A DNA stretch of 64,000 bases from NCBI RefSeq assembly GCF_000223375.1, contig NC_017384.1:2110501-2174500 (forward strand), in the 5' to 3' direction. This document shows positions 42,598-51,342 of this stretch, piece after piece. The stretch comes from Ketogulonicigenium vulgare WSH-001. GTDB lineage: Bacteria; Pseudomonadota; Alphaproteobacteria; Rhodobacterales; Rhodobacteraceae. The notes beneath the pieces are model-generated. The model was not told the origin of the DNA and did not search any database. It saw only the letters and a program-made list of their open reading frames with translations. Both the position numbers and the translations under genes were made by a program. The stretch's first letter is position 1; the number at the start of each line of letters is the position of its first letter.

Positions 42598-43473
42598 ATG
42601 GATCGGTTTCCTCCGCTCGTATCGACGGACTGGCTGGCAGATAACATGACGAACCCGGATGTTCTGGTGTTCGATGCAACGCAATACCTGCCGAACGAGC
42701 CATGGGATGGCCGCCGCGAATATCAGGCGGCGCATATTCCCGGGGCGGCGTTTTGGGATCATAACAGCGTCTCGGATACGGATACCGATCTGCCGACCAT
42801 GGTGCCGCCGCTGCTGCGCATGATGACTGCAACCGCTGCGATGGGTATTGGGCCGGGCAAAAGGGTGGTGTTTTACGACCAGCGCCATGTGACAGGCGCC
42901 GCGCGCGGCTGGTGGCTGCTGGGGCTGTTCGGTTTTGACGATGTGGCGATTCTGGATGGCGGCTTTGCCAAATGGCAGGCCGAGGGACGCCCCGTTGACA
43001 GCGGCGTACAAAATTACGCCCCGACCTCGCCCTATTCCTTCAAACTGCGCCCCGAACGCCTGCGCCGGGCCGGGGATGTGCTGGCGAACCTCACCACCGG
43101 AGACGAGCTGCTGCTGGATGCGCGCCTTGCCGGGCGTTACGCAGGTACCGACCCCGAGCCGCGCAAGACGATGCGCGTCGGCCATATCCCGCACAGCCTG
43201 AACATGCCCTATGCGGACTTGCTGAATGAAAACGGCACATTGCGCGACGGCGCAAGCCTGCGCGCGCAATTTGACGCGCTTGGCGCGGGCGCGGATCGCG
43301 CCGTGATTGCCAGCTGCGGCAGTGGGTTGACGGCGACGATCATCACCCTTGCGCGCGTCGTCGCAGGCCTGCCGCAGGGCGCGGTCTATGACGGGTCTTG
43401 GGCAGAATGGGGCGGGCATCCAGAGCTGCCCATCGTGGCACCGGCGCCCGCTCTGCAGCAATCCGCCGTATAA
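42598..43473 (+). CDS. Rhodanese-type sulfurtransferase (3-mercaptopyruvate/thiosulfate sulfurtransferase)
   Basis: 291 residues in two rhodanese repeats. The N-terminal one has VFDATQYLPN and AHIPGAAFWDHNSVSD. The C-terminal one has LLLDARLAGRYAGTDPEPR and the active-site loop ASCGSGLTA with catalytic Cys near 240; CGSGxTA is typical of 3-mercaptopyruvate sulfurtransferase. GAGGTG precedes ATG 42598; an in-frame ATG at 42517 is less likely. Confidence 0.9.
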   Translation: MDRFPPLVSTDWLADNMTNPDVLVFDATQYLPNEPWDGRREYQAAHIPGAAFWDHNSVSDTDTDLPTMVPPLLRMMTATAAMGIGPGKRVVFYDQRHVTGAARGWWLLGLFGFDDVAILDGGFAKWQAEGRPVDSGVQNYAPTSPYSFKLRPERLRRAGDVLANLTTGDELLLDARLAGRYAGTDPEPRKTMRVGHIPHSLNMPYADLLNENGTLRDGASLRAQFDALGAGADRAVIASCGSGLTATIITLARVVAGLPQGAVYDGSWAEWGGHPELPIVAPAPALQQSAV

Positions 43474-43546
43474 ACGCAAGCGTGATCGCGCGCGGCTGCA
43501 ATCTTGCGCCATGATGGGACATCCCATTCGCCGCGCAGGAGCCTTG

Positions 43547-44554
43547 ATGCCGTCTCGTCGCCATTTCATCGCCGCAGGCCTTGCGCTGCCCATGCTGATG
43601 CGCCCCGCTTTTGCACAAAGCGCCCCTCTTTCTGCGCTGCTGGATGAGGCTGCGGGCCTGGCGCCGCTGCGCGCCATCACCATCGCGCAAAACGGCGAAA
43701 CCATAGTGGCACAGGGCTATAATAGCCAGAGCGCCGAGGCCGCCACCAATATCAAATCCGCCTCAAAGCCGATCATCGGTGCGCTGGTCGGCATCGCCGT
43801 GGCGCGCGGTCTGCTGGAGGGGGCGGACCAGCCCATCGCCCCCCTGTTGGCGGGGGACCTGCCCGCAAACCCCGACCCGCGCCTGAATGATGTGACCATC
43901 GGCCATTTGCTGACCATGCGGGCGGGCCTTGGGCGCACATCGGGGGCGAATTACGGCAATTGGGTCAGCAGCGGCAATTGGGTCAGGAACGCATTGGCGC
44001 GCCCCTTTGACGACGAACCCGGCGGGCGCATGTTATATTCCACCGGATCAACCCATCTGCTGTCGGCGATCCTGACGCGCGTCAGCGGTCAATCGACCCT
44101 GTCGCTGGCCCGCGAGTGGCTGGGCGTGCTGCCCGATTTCGATATCACCGGCTGGGAACGCGATCCGCAGGGCATTTACCTTGGCGGCAACGAGATGGCG
44201 ATGACGCCCGCATCGCTGCTGGCCTTTGGCGAGCTGTATCGCAACGGCGGCCGCGCGCCGGATGGCACGCAATTGATACCCGCAGAATGGGTCCGCGCCT
44301 CGTGGCAATCCTACACACGCTCGGTCTATAGCGGCGACGGCTATGGTTACGGCTGGTTCTTGCGGGAACTGGGGGGCGAGCAGATCGCCTATGCCTGGGG
44401 TTATGGCGGGCAGATGCTGTATATTGTGCCTGAGCTGGCCTTAAGCGTGGTGATGGTGTCGGATGCCGATCCGCGCCCGACGACGATTGCCGATCGCGAC
44501 AATCTGCATGATCTCAGCGCCCGCATGATCGCCGCCGTGCGGGCCGCCGCCTGA
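43547..44554 (+). CDS. Secreted serine hydrolase (beta-lactamase class C family)
   Basis: 335 residues from ATG 43547, with AGGAG upstream. Signal peptide begins SRRHFIAAGLALPML, which looks Tat-like, and is cut near AFA-QS. Active-site Ser-x-x-Lys is in IKSASKPI (~73), and the Tyr box is in LYSTGSTHLL (Tyr-Ser-Thr rather than the beta-lactamase Tyr-x-Asn). The C-terminal WGYGGQML takes the place of the KTG/HxG motif. Likely an esterase or peptidase rather than a true beta-lactamase. Confidence 0.85.
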   Translation: MPSRRHFIAAGLALPMLMRPAFAQSAPLSALLDEAAGLAPLRAITIAQNGETIVAQGYNSQSAEAATNIKSASKPIIGALVGIAVARGLLEGADQPIAPLLAGDLPANPDPRLNDVTIGHLLTMRAGLGRTSGANYGNWVSSGNWVRNALARPFDDEPGGRMLYSTGSTHLLSAILTRVSGQSTLSLAREWLGVLPDFDITGWERDPQGIYLGGNEMAMTPASLLAFGELYRNGGRAPDGTQLIPAEWVRASWQSYTRSVYSGDGYGYGWFLRELGGEQIAYAWGYGGQMLYIVPELALSVVMVSDADPRPTTIADRDNLHDLSARMIAAVRAAA

Positions 44555-44572
44555 GTGTCATAAAATTGTGAG
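44555..44572 (+). promoter_or_regulatory. Pho-box-like sequence
   Basis: GTGTCATAAAATTGTGAG matches the PhoB box CTGTCATAWAWCTGTMAY at 14 of 18 positions, including the whole first repeat TGTCATA. It begins right after the hydrolase stop codon and 48 bases before the choice-of-anchor-I gene, suggesting phosphate-starvation control. Confidence 0.55.
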
Positions 44573-44619
44573 GGTGGGCCACTAGCAGGGCGGGGTCAGT
44601 TTTTAGGAAACCCCGCACC

Positions 44620-46362
44620 ATGACCCTACCTTCGCTTTCCGCGCATGCGCGGCTTTTGTCGGGCGCCGCTGTCGTTAGCGCGCTGTTGGCCGCCCCCGCT
44701 GTGGCGCAAGATGTGCCGTTGGTCTATGCCGCCGAAGGCGCAGCCATCGGACTTTCGGTGCTGGGCACCCATCAATCCGGTATTTACGAAGAATCGGCCG
44801 CCGAGATCGTCACCTATGACGCGGCGTCCAAGCGCGGCTTCGTCATCAACGCCGCCGCTGGCGCGGTGGATGTGATGGATCTGTCCGATCCGACCCAGCC
44901 GGTCGTCATCAATACGATCACCCTGACCGAGGTCGGCGCGGGTGTGAACTCGATCTCGATCAAGAACGGCGTGGTCGCGATGGCGGTGCAGAACAATACC
45001 GTCACCGACAATGGCTTTGTCGTGCTGGCCGATATCGACGGCGCGATCCTGGCCACGGTCGAAGTGGGCGCCCTGCCCGACGCCCTGACCTTCTCGCCCG
45101 ATGGTAATTGGGTGCTGGTCGTGAACGAAGGCGAGCCGCGCGAAGATTTCGGCATCGACCCCGAGGGCTCGATCTCGGTCATCGACATCTCGGGCGGTGC
45201 CGCGACTGTGACGCAAGCGAATGTCCGCACCGCCGATTTCCGCGCCTATAACGGGCAGGAAGACGCGCTGCGCGAAGCCGGCGTCCGCATCTTTGGCCCC
45301 GGTGCCAGCGCCGCGCAGGATTTCGAACCCGAATGGGTCGAGGTATCCAGCGACAGCACCACCGCCTATGCCTCGCTGCAGGAAAACAACGCCATCGCTG
45401 TCATCGACATTGCCAGCGCGACCATCACCGATGTGCTGCCGCTGGGCTTTAAAGACTGGTCGGAAAATGGCGCATGGTCGGGTGCGGGTCTGGATACCAG
45501 CCGCAAGGGCGAGGTGAATATCCGCCACTGGCCGGTGTTCGGCATCCTGCTGCCCGATACGATCCGTGTGTTCGAGGTGGCGGGCGAGACCTATATCCTG
45601 ACCGCGAACGAGGGCGATGCCCGCGCCTATGACGAAGACGGCTGGTGGCTGGAAGAATTCGCGATCGAGGATCTGCAACTGGACGCGACCGCCTTCCCCA
45701 ACGCCGCCGAATTGCAAGAAGACACTGCGATTGGCAAGCTGCTGGTGACCTCGACCCTTGGCGTTGCGAATGAGTGCAACCCCTCGCTGTCGACCGCCGA
45801 AGTGCAGGCGCTGGGCTATGCCGAAATCGGCGAATATGTCGCCGCAGAATGCGTGTACGACGCGCTTTACACCTTTGGTGGCCGCTCGGCCTCGATCTTT
45901 AAGGTTGGCGAGGGCGCGCTGGAGCTGGTCTGGGATTCGGGCAGCGATTTCGAGGAAATCACCCTTGCCGCGAACCCCGATTATTTCAACGCCGACCATG
46001 CGCACCGCGAAACGCAACTGAAACGTCGCTCGGTCAACAAAGGCCCCGAGCCTGAAGGCGCAGCGATTGGCGAGATCGACGGCCGTCTCTACGGCTTCAT
46101 CGGGTTCGAACGTGTCGGCGGCGTCATGGTCTATGACATCACCGAGCCTGCAAACGCGACATTTGTCACCTATATCAACAACCGCGACTTTTCGCTGGCG
46201 CATTCCGAGGAAGGCGGCACCACCACCGACCTTGGGGCCGAGGGCCTGTACTTCATCCCCGCCGCCGATAGCCCCGACGCACAAGGCCGCCCGGTGCTGA
46301 TGGTCGGCAACGAAGTCAGCGGCACGACGACCCTGTTCGCCATCGACCGCCTGGCGCCGTAA
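44620..46362 (+). CDS. Choice-of-anchor-I family secreted beta-propeller protein
   Basis: 580 residues, signal peptide ending AVAQD near 29. Propeller-like repeats: EIVTYDAASKRGFVINAAAGAVDVMDLSDP (key blocks FVINAAAGAVDV), GALPDALTFSPDGNWVLVVNEGEPRED and YILTANEGDARAYDEDGWWLEE; later FEEITLAANPDYFNADH and KGPEPEGAAIGEIDG. These are characteristic of choice-of-anchor-I/phytase-like alkaline-phosphatase-associated proteins. The Pho-box upstream fits a role in phosphate scavenging. Followed by a strong terminator. Confidence 0.85.
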   Translation: MTLPSLSAHARLLSGAAVVSALLAAPAVAQDVPLVYAAEGAAIGLSVLGTHQSGIYEESAAEIVTYDAASKRGFVINAAAGAVDVMDLSDPTQPVVINTITLTEVGAGVNSISIKNGVVAMAVQNNTVTDNGFVVLADIDGAILATVEVGALPDALTFSPDGNWVLVVNEGEPREDFGIDPEGSISVIDISGGAATVTQANVRTADFRAYNGQEDALREAGVRIFGPGASAAQDFEPEWVEVSSDSTTAYASLQENNAIAVIDIASATITDVLPLGFKDWSENGAWSGAGLDTSRKGEVNIRHWPVFGILLPDTIRVFEVAGETYILTANEGDARAYDEDGWWLEEFAIEDLQLDATAFPNAAELQEDTAIGKLLVTSTLGVANECNPSLSTAEVQALGYAEIGEYVAAECVYDALYTFGGRSASIFKVGEGALELVWDSGSDFEEITLAANPDYFNADHAHRETQLKRRSVNKGPEPEGAAIGEIDGRLYGFIGFERVGGVMVYDITEPANATFVTYINNRDFSLAHSEEGGTTTDLGAEGLYFIPAADSPDAQGRPVLMVGNEVSGTTTLFAIDRLAP

Positions 46363-46380
46363 AAGACCGGATTTTCCTGT

Positions 46381-46408
46381 AAAAGGGGCGCCTTGGCGCC
46401 CCTTTTTT
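46381..46408 (+). terminator. Rho-independent terminator
   Basis: GGGGCGCC / GGCGCCCC form a perfect 8-bp stem with a two-base loop and AAAA/TTTTTT flanks, ending the choice-of-anchor-I transcript before the catabolic operon. Confidence 0.92.
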
Positions 46409-46529
46409 CATGCAGATCAGCGGTGAAAAAATAGGCACCGCCGCCGCCCTTACAATCATCGCAGCATCCCATTCCCCCAACGTCAAAGCATCCGACAATA
46501 TTTTCCTTGCATTTTATCGTGGCGGTGAA

Positions 46530-46542
46530 ATTGTTGAGCAAT
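46530..46542 (+). promoter_or_regulatory. Inverted repeat upstream of the catabolic operon
   Basis: ATTGTTGAGCAAT is an inverted repeat (ATTG-N5-CAAT) 27 bases before the hydrolase start codon. Its half-sites are the same as in ATTGTTCAAT beside the GntR gene at 58041-58050, but with different spacing. Confidence 0.35.
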
Positions 46543-46568
46543 GTTGATAAGATTGTAAGAGGGATGCA

Positions 46569-47510
46569 GTGCTGGACCAGAACCTCGTCGGATTTTTGCG
46601 GGACTGGACCGCGCGTTGGGCGGCATTGCCGGCATCGGCTGGCATGGCCGGTCAGCGGCTTTTGTTCGAAAATATCACCCGCGAAAAACGTGATCCGATC
46701 AACGACGCCATCCCGAGCGCCGAGCATTTCGTGCCCTTTGGGGCGGGCAAGATCCGTGTGCGTGTCTTTGGCCAGACGCATGGTACGCGCCCTGCAATGC
46801 TGTATTTCCACGGCGGTGGCTGGGTGCGCGGCAGCGCCGAGACGACATGGGACATCACCGGCAATTTCGCGCGGCTGTGCGATATGGTTGTGGTCAGCGT
46901 CGATTATGCCCTTGCCCCCGAGGCGGTGTTTCCGCTGCCCGTCCATCAGGGCCTTGCCGTTCTGCGCTGGATGATCGCTGAATGCACCGCGCTGGGGATC
47001 GACCCTGCGCGGATCACGACGGCGGGCGACAGCTCGGGGGGGAATATCGCTGCGGCGGTGACGCTGGCCGCGCTGGATGCAGATGTGCCGCTGCAGGCGC
47101 AGCTGATGATTTATCCGGCGCTGGATGCGGATAATACCCGCCCCTCTTATGACGAATTCGCCAATGGGCCGGTGCTGTTGAAAAACACGATGCAGGCCTA
47201 TTGGGACACCTATTGCCCGGCGCAGGAATACCTGAGCGACCCGCTGGCCGCACCGCTGCTGAGCGATCAACTGCACCGCTTGCCGCCGACGATGCTTGCG
47301 GTGGCCGAAAACGACGTGCTGCGCGACAGCGGCACCGCCTATGCCGACAAGGCGCGGGCCGCGGGGGCTGATGTAACGGTCGATCCGGGGATCGGTCTGA
47401 TCCACGGCTATTTCCTTGCACAAACCTATTGCCCCGCTGTCACCACCTGTCTGCACGCCATGGCGGACTGGCTGAATGCCCAAAACGCCCAGGACGGAAT
47501 ACAGAATTGA
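46569..47510 (+). CDS. Alpha/beta hydrolase (hormone-sensitive-lipase type esterase)
   Basis: 313 residues from GTG 46569, with GAGGG 6 nt upstream. The oxyanion-hole motif YFHGGGWVRG and the nucleophile elbow TAGDSSGGNIA (GDSSGG instead of GDSAGG) define family IV esterases. Cap and acid/His residues follow: ENDVLRD and GLIHGYF. First gene of a long operon and overlapped by the monooxygenase gene. It would hydrolyse the ester or lactone made by that enzyme. Confidence 0.9.
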   Translation: MLDQNLVGFLRDWTARWAALPASAGMAGQRLLFENITREKRDPINDAIPSAEHFVPFGAGKIRVRVFGQTHGTRPAMLYFHGGGWVRGSAETTWDITGNFARLCDMVVVSVDYALAPEAVFPLPVHQGLAVLRWMIAECTALGIDPARITTAGDSSGGNIAAAVTLAALDADVPLQAQLMIYPALDADNTRPSYDEFANGPVLLKNTMQAYWDTYCPAQEYLSDPLAAPLLSDQLHRLPPTMLAVAENDVLRDSGTAYADKARAAGADVTVDPGIGLIHGYFLAQTYCPAVTTCLHAMADWLNAQNAQDGIQN

Positions 47511-48979
47511 CCAGCAAGACAGCGCCGCGCGTCGCCATTATCGGCGGCGGTTTTTCCGGCATCGCCGCCGCCCAGCGCCTGATGAAATACGGGATCGAGG
47601 ATTTCACCTTGTTCGAGCAATCGGACGCGCTGGGGGGCACCTGGCTGGATAACAGCTATCCGGGGGCCGAGGTGGACACCCCCTCGCATATCTATTCCTT
47701 CTCGTTCAACCGCAACGACTGGACGCGCACCCATTGCGCGCGGGACGAGCTGTTGGCCTATCTGCAGCGCACGGGGGATGCGTTGAACCTGGGGCCCCGG
47801 TTGCGGCTGCGCACCGGCGTGCGCGGCGCGGCTTGGGACGCGGCGACGCATCAATGGACATTGACGCTGGGTAGCGGCGAGACGGCGGTCTTTGATGCCG
47901 TGATCACCGCTGTCGGCTTTTTGAACGTCCCCAATTACCCCAAATGGGCTGAAGGCACCGGATTTGGTGGCGCGATCATCCATTCGGCGCGCTGGCCCAA
48001 GGGCTATGACCTGACGGGTAAACGGGTTGGGGTTGTGGGCACAGGCTCAACCGCGGTGCAGATCGTGACCGAAGCGGCCAAGGTCGCAGATCACCTGACC
48101 GTCTTTCAACGCGAGCCGAACTGGGTGCTGCGCAAGGGCAACCGCCCCTATACCCCCGCCGAGCGGCAGCGCTATCGCAGCTGGCTGGGGCATAAGCTGC
48201 TTCGGCTGAAGCATTTCATTGCTTACGAGCGTGAACGCGCAGGGGGGCGCAACCAGATGGCAGGCACCCCCGCCAACACCAAACTGCGCGAGGGCGCCCT
48301 GGCCTATATGCGCCACGAGCTGGCACGCCGCGCAGAGCTGATCCCCATGGTGACGCCCGACTATCCGGTCTGGGGCAAGCGCCCGGTCTATTGCGACACC
48401 TATTATTCCTCGATCGCGCAGGACAATGTCACCGTCGCGCCGCAAGTCGTTGAACTGACGCCAGACCGCGTCATCGACCAAAACGGCACGCCGCACGCGC
48501 TGGATGTGCTGGTGCTGGCGACGGGGTTCAAGGCGACCGATTACCTTTACACGCTATCGGTGCAGGGCACGGGCGGGCGCGAACTGCATGATGTCTGGGC
48601 GGGCGAGCCCGAGGCTTTGTCCGGTGTCGCCGTGCCGGGCTTTCCGAATTTCTTCATGATGTATGGGCCGAACACCAACTCCGGCCCTCTGGTCTACCTG
48701 TTGGAATCGCACGCCGATTTCGCGGCGCGCTGCATTCGCGACATGGCGCGCAGCGGCAGTGATACGGTCGAGGCGGACCCTGCCGTGACCCAACGCTTTA
48801 ACGCATGGATCCAAGCCCGCCTGCAAAAGACGGTCTGGGCGACATCGAACAACTATTTCCGCAACGCCAGCGGCAAGGTCGTCACCCAATGGCCATTCAC
48901 CGCGCTGACCTATCGGCTGAGTTCCAAATTCTGGCGCAAACGCGGCATGAAATATTCCAAAAATGGGGCGGCATCATGA
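47507..48979 (+). CDS. Flavin-containing Baeyer-Villiger-type monooxygenase
   Basis: 490 residues, probable TTG start at 47507 (overlaps the hydrolase stop, with AGGACGG upstream). FAD motif VAIIGGGFSGIAAAQRL, the Baeyer-Villiger fingerprint FGGAIIHSARWP (F-x-G-x3-H-x3-W-P) near 155, and the NADPH motif GVVGTGSTAVQI. Oxidises a ketone to an ester or lactone with O2 and NADPH. Position between an esterase and an SDR fits a module alcohol to ketone (SDR), ketone to ester (this enzyme), ester to acid and alcohol (hydrolase). Confidence 0.9.
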   Translation: MTSKTAPRVAIIGGGFSGIAAAQRLMKYGIEDFTLFEQSDALGGTWLDNSYPGAEVDTPSHIYSFSFNRNDWTRTHCARDELLAYLQRTGDALNLGPRLRLRTGVRGAAWDAATHQWTLTLGSGETAVFDAVITAVGFLNVPNYPKWAEGTGFGGAIIHSARWPKGYDLTGKRVGVVGTGSTAVQIVTEAAKVADHLTVFQREPNWVLRKGNRPYTPAERQRYRSWLGHKLLRLKHFIAYERERAGGRNQMAGTPANTKLREGALAYMRHELARRAELIPMVTPDYPVWGKRPVYCDTYYSSIAQDNVTVAPQVVELTPDRVIDQNGTPHALDVLVLATGFKATDYLYTLSVQGTGGRELHDVWAGEPEALSGVAVPGFPNFFMMYGPNTNSGPLVYLLESHADFAARCIRDMARSGSDTVEADPAVTQRFNAWIQARLQKTVWATSNNYFRNASGKVVTQWPFTALTYRLSSKFWRKRGMKYSKNGAAS

Positions 48980-49740
48980 GCCTGTTGCAAGGTAAGACCT
49001 TTTTCGTGACCGGCGCTGCGGGCGGCATTGGCGCAGCCACTGTCACGCGCCTTTTGGCCGAGGGCGCGAATGTCATCGCCAGCGACCGCTGGGATGCTGA
49101 GACCCGCGTCAGCGCGAACCTGTTGCAGGTGCCGGGGGACGTCACCTCGCGCGCGGATATGCGTGCGGCCGTCGCCGCTGGCGTTGCGGCCTTTGGCACG
49201 CTGGACGGGGGCTTTCTGAATGCGGGCGTCTGCCTGGAAGGCGGGCTGTTCGACGGTACTGACGCGGTGTTCGATCTGACGATGGATGTGAACGTCAAAG
49301 GCGTCTTTCAATCCGCCAGCGCCGTGGCCGAGGTTCTGGCCGAAAAGCAAAGCGGCAGCCTTGTGCTGACCAGCTCGATCTCGGGCCTGCGGGGCGCGGC
49401 GCGGTTCATGGCCTATGCGGCATCGAAACATGCGGTGGTCGGGCTGATGCGGTCTTTCGCGCAGCAGCTGGGGCCGCTGAATATCCGCGTGAACACGGTG
49501 CATCCGACATCCGTCCGCACGCCGATGGTGGATGATATCGCCCATGCCCGCCGCACCTTTCAGCGCGAGGATGCGACAATGGACGATCTGATGGCCCTTT
49601 ATAAACAGCGCCATCTGATGCCCATCGCCTGGGTCGAACCCGAGGAAATCGCCAATGCCGTCGCCTGGCTTTTGTCCGATCAGGCGCGGTTCGTCACCGG
49701 CAATACGCTGACGATCGATGCCGGAACTTGCGTAAAATAA
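48976..49740 (+). CDS. Short-chain dehydrogenase/reductase
   Basis: 254 residues. Cofactor motif FFVTGAAGGIGAATV (TGxxxGxG), NAG at LNAGVCLEGG, catalytic Ser in LTSSISG and YAASK (Tyr-x3-Lys). ATG overlaps the monooxygenase stop. Probably oxidises a secondary alcohol to the ketone used by the monooxygenase. A 55-base gap with an imperfect hairpin (49745-49777) precedes the TRAP genes. Confidence 0.92.
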   Translation: MSLLQGKTFFVTGAAGGIGAATVTRLLAEGANVIASDRWDAETRVSANLLQVPGDVTSRADMRAAVAAGVAAFGTLDGGFLNAGVCLEGGLFDGTDAVFDLTMDVNVKGVFQSASAVAEVLAEKQSGSLVLTSSISGLRGAARFMAYAASKHAVVGLMRSFAQQLGPLNIRVNTVHPTSVRTPMVDDIAHARRTFQREDATMDDLMALYKQRHLMPIAWVEPEEIANAVAWLLSDQARFVTGNTLTIDAGTCVK

Positions 49741-49795
49741 GACCAAAGCGCGGCACGGGGAAAACCTCGGCCGCTTTCACAACATGGAGAGTAAA

Positions 49796-50794
49796 ATGCA
49801 ACGCAGAACCGTTTTGAAACTGGGCTCTGGCTTTTTGGCGGCCAGTGCCCTTGGCCGCCCGGCCTTTGCCGCCGGGACCAAATGGGATTTCGCCGACGAA
49901 TATGTCGCCAGCCTGATGCCCGGCCGTGCCGCCAATTTCTTTATCAGCCGCGTGAACGAGCGGTTCGGCGATCAGCTCGAGGTCGTCTATCAAGGCGGCG
50001 GCGCGCTGGGGTATAAATCGGCCGATCACTTTGACGCGGTCGAAACCGGCGCCGTGCAGGCCGCAACCACGCTTGTCACCCAGTTGAACGGGATCAACCC
50101 GCTGTTCAACGTGTCGAACCTGCCCTTCCTGGTGAAATCCATCGAGGAATCACGCCTGCTGTGGGATACCGCCAGCCCTTATTATGGCGATATCTTTGAG
50201 GAATACGGCCAGGTCCTGCTGTTTGGATCGCCCAGCCCGCCCGCTGGCATCCATTCGAAAAACCCGATCGACTCGGTCGAGGCCCTGCGCGGCCTGCGCA
50301 TCCGCACCTTTGACAGCATCTCGACCCGCACGATGGCGAATGCGGGCTGTGCGCCCTTGCAGATCGCATGGACCGATGTGGTGCCGCAGCTATCGACGGG
50401 CGCGCTGGATGCGATGCTGACCTCGGCGGACGGCGGCGCGTCGATCTCGTGCTGGGATTACCTGAGCAACTTTACCTTGTTCTTCTATTCGCTGGCCAGC
50501 TATTGCGCGCATGTGAACCGCGACGCGTTCGAGGCCCTGCCCCCCGAAGTGCAAGAGGGCCTGCGCGAGATCGGTCAAGAGACCGTCGATTTCGCCTGGA
50601 CCGAAGTGATCGAAGTGCTGAACGCCGGTCTTGCCACGCTGGAAGAGCATGGCATGAATGTGCAGCGCGAGCCGAACCCCGCCGCCTTTGCCCAACTGCA
50701 AAGCGCGGGCAATGACGCCCGCACCGAATGGCTATCGACCACAGGTGACGCAGGCGCCGCCCTGCTGGCTGATTTCGAAGCCAAGGTCGGCTGA
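49796..50794 (+). CDS. TRAP transporter periplasmic substrate-binding protein (DctP family)
   Basis: 332 residues with a Tat-like signal (QRRTVLKLGSGFLAASALG, cut near AFA-AG). The DctP fold is shown by FNVSNLPFLVKSIEE and the LRGLRIRTFDS segment, whose Arg normally binds the carboxylate of the ligand; ALDAMLTSADGGASI follows. GGAG precedes ATG 49796. With 50800 and 51343 it forms a sodium- or proton-driven importer for an organic acid. Confidence 0.93.
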   Translation: MQRRTVLKLGSGFLAASALGRPAFAAGTKWDFADEYVASLMPGRAANFFISRVNERFGDQLEVVYQGGGALGYKSADHFDAVETGAVQAATTLVTQLNGINPLFNVSNLPFLVKSIEESRLLWDTASPYYGDIFEEYGQVLLFGSPSPPAGIHSKNPIDSVEALRGLRIRTFDSISTRTMANAGCAPLQIAWTDVVPQLSTGALDAMLTSADGGASISCWDYLSNFTLFFYSLASYCAHVNRDAFEALPPEVQEGLREIGQETVDFAWTEVIEVLNAGLATLEEHGMNVQREPNPAAFAQLQSAGNDARTEWLSTTGDAGAALLADFEAKVG

Positions 50795-50799
50795 TCCAG

Positions 50800-51339
50800 A
50801 TGAAAACAGCCGCGAAAACCGATCCGAAATGGCTGCATGTCATTTCGCGCTTCTCTCACGGTCTGAACCTGATCGCGGCGACATTCGCCGCGGTTCTGGT
50901 GACGGTCATGCTGCTGACCATCGTGCTAGAGGTCGTGCTGCGGCTGTTTTCGCGCTCGACCTATATGGCGGATGCCATCGTGGCGAACGGCCTATCGATT
51001 GCGACCTTTATGACGCTGGCCTGGGCGATGGAATCGGGATCGATGATCCGCGTGAACATCGTGCAGCAGATGGTGAACGATCGCATCCGCTATGTGATGG
51101 AACTGATCTGCACCGCCGCCGCCGCCGCCCTTACCGGCTGGCTGTGGTATTACATCTATCTGATTTTCGAGCGGAGTTTTAACCGCGGCAGCCTTGCGAC
51201 CTATATGATTTCATTCCCCAAATGGTATCTGGATATCTTTCCGGTCATCGGTTTGGCCCTGCTGTTCTTGCATATCTGCGTGCGCCTGCTGCGCCTGATT
51301 TTTGTCGGCGACACCACCGAACGCGCGTTGGAGATTTAA
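50800..51339 (+). CDS. TRAP transporter small permease (DctQ family)
   Basis: 179 residues with four hydrophobic spans: ATFAAVLVTVMLLTIVLEV, ANGLSIATFMTLAWAM, LICTAAAAALTGWLWYYIY and IFPVIGLALLFLHICV. Typical DctQ. It starts five bases after the binding-protein gene and three bases before DctM. Confidence 0.92.
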   Translation: MKTAAKTDPKWLHVISRFSHGLNLIAATFAAVLVTVMLLTIVLEVVLRLFSRSTYMADAIVANGLSIATFMTLAWAMESGSMIRVNIVQQMVNDRIRYVMELICTAAAAALTGWLWYYIYLIFERSFNRGSLATYMISFPKWYLDIFPVIGLALLFLHICVRLLRLIFVGDTTERALEI

Positions 51340-51342
51340 CCG

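Noticed and set aside
42565-43704. 379-codon frame on the - strand
   Set aside because: Antisense to the sulfurtransferase and serine hydrolase, both with active-site motifs and ribosome sites.
44626-46284. 552-codon frame on the - strand
   Set aside because: Shadow of the choice-of-anchor-I gene, which has a signal peptide, terminator and upstream Pho-box.
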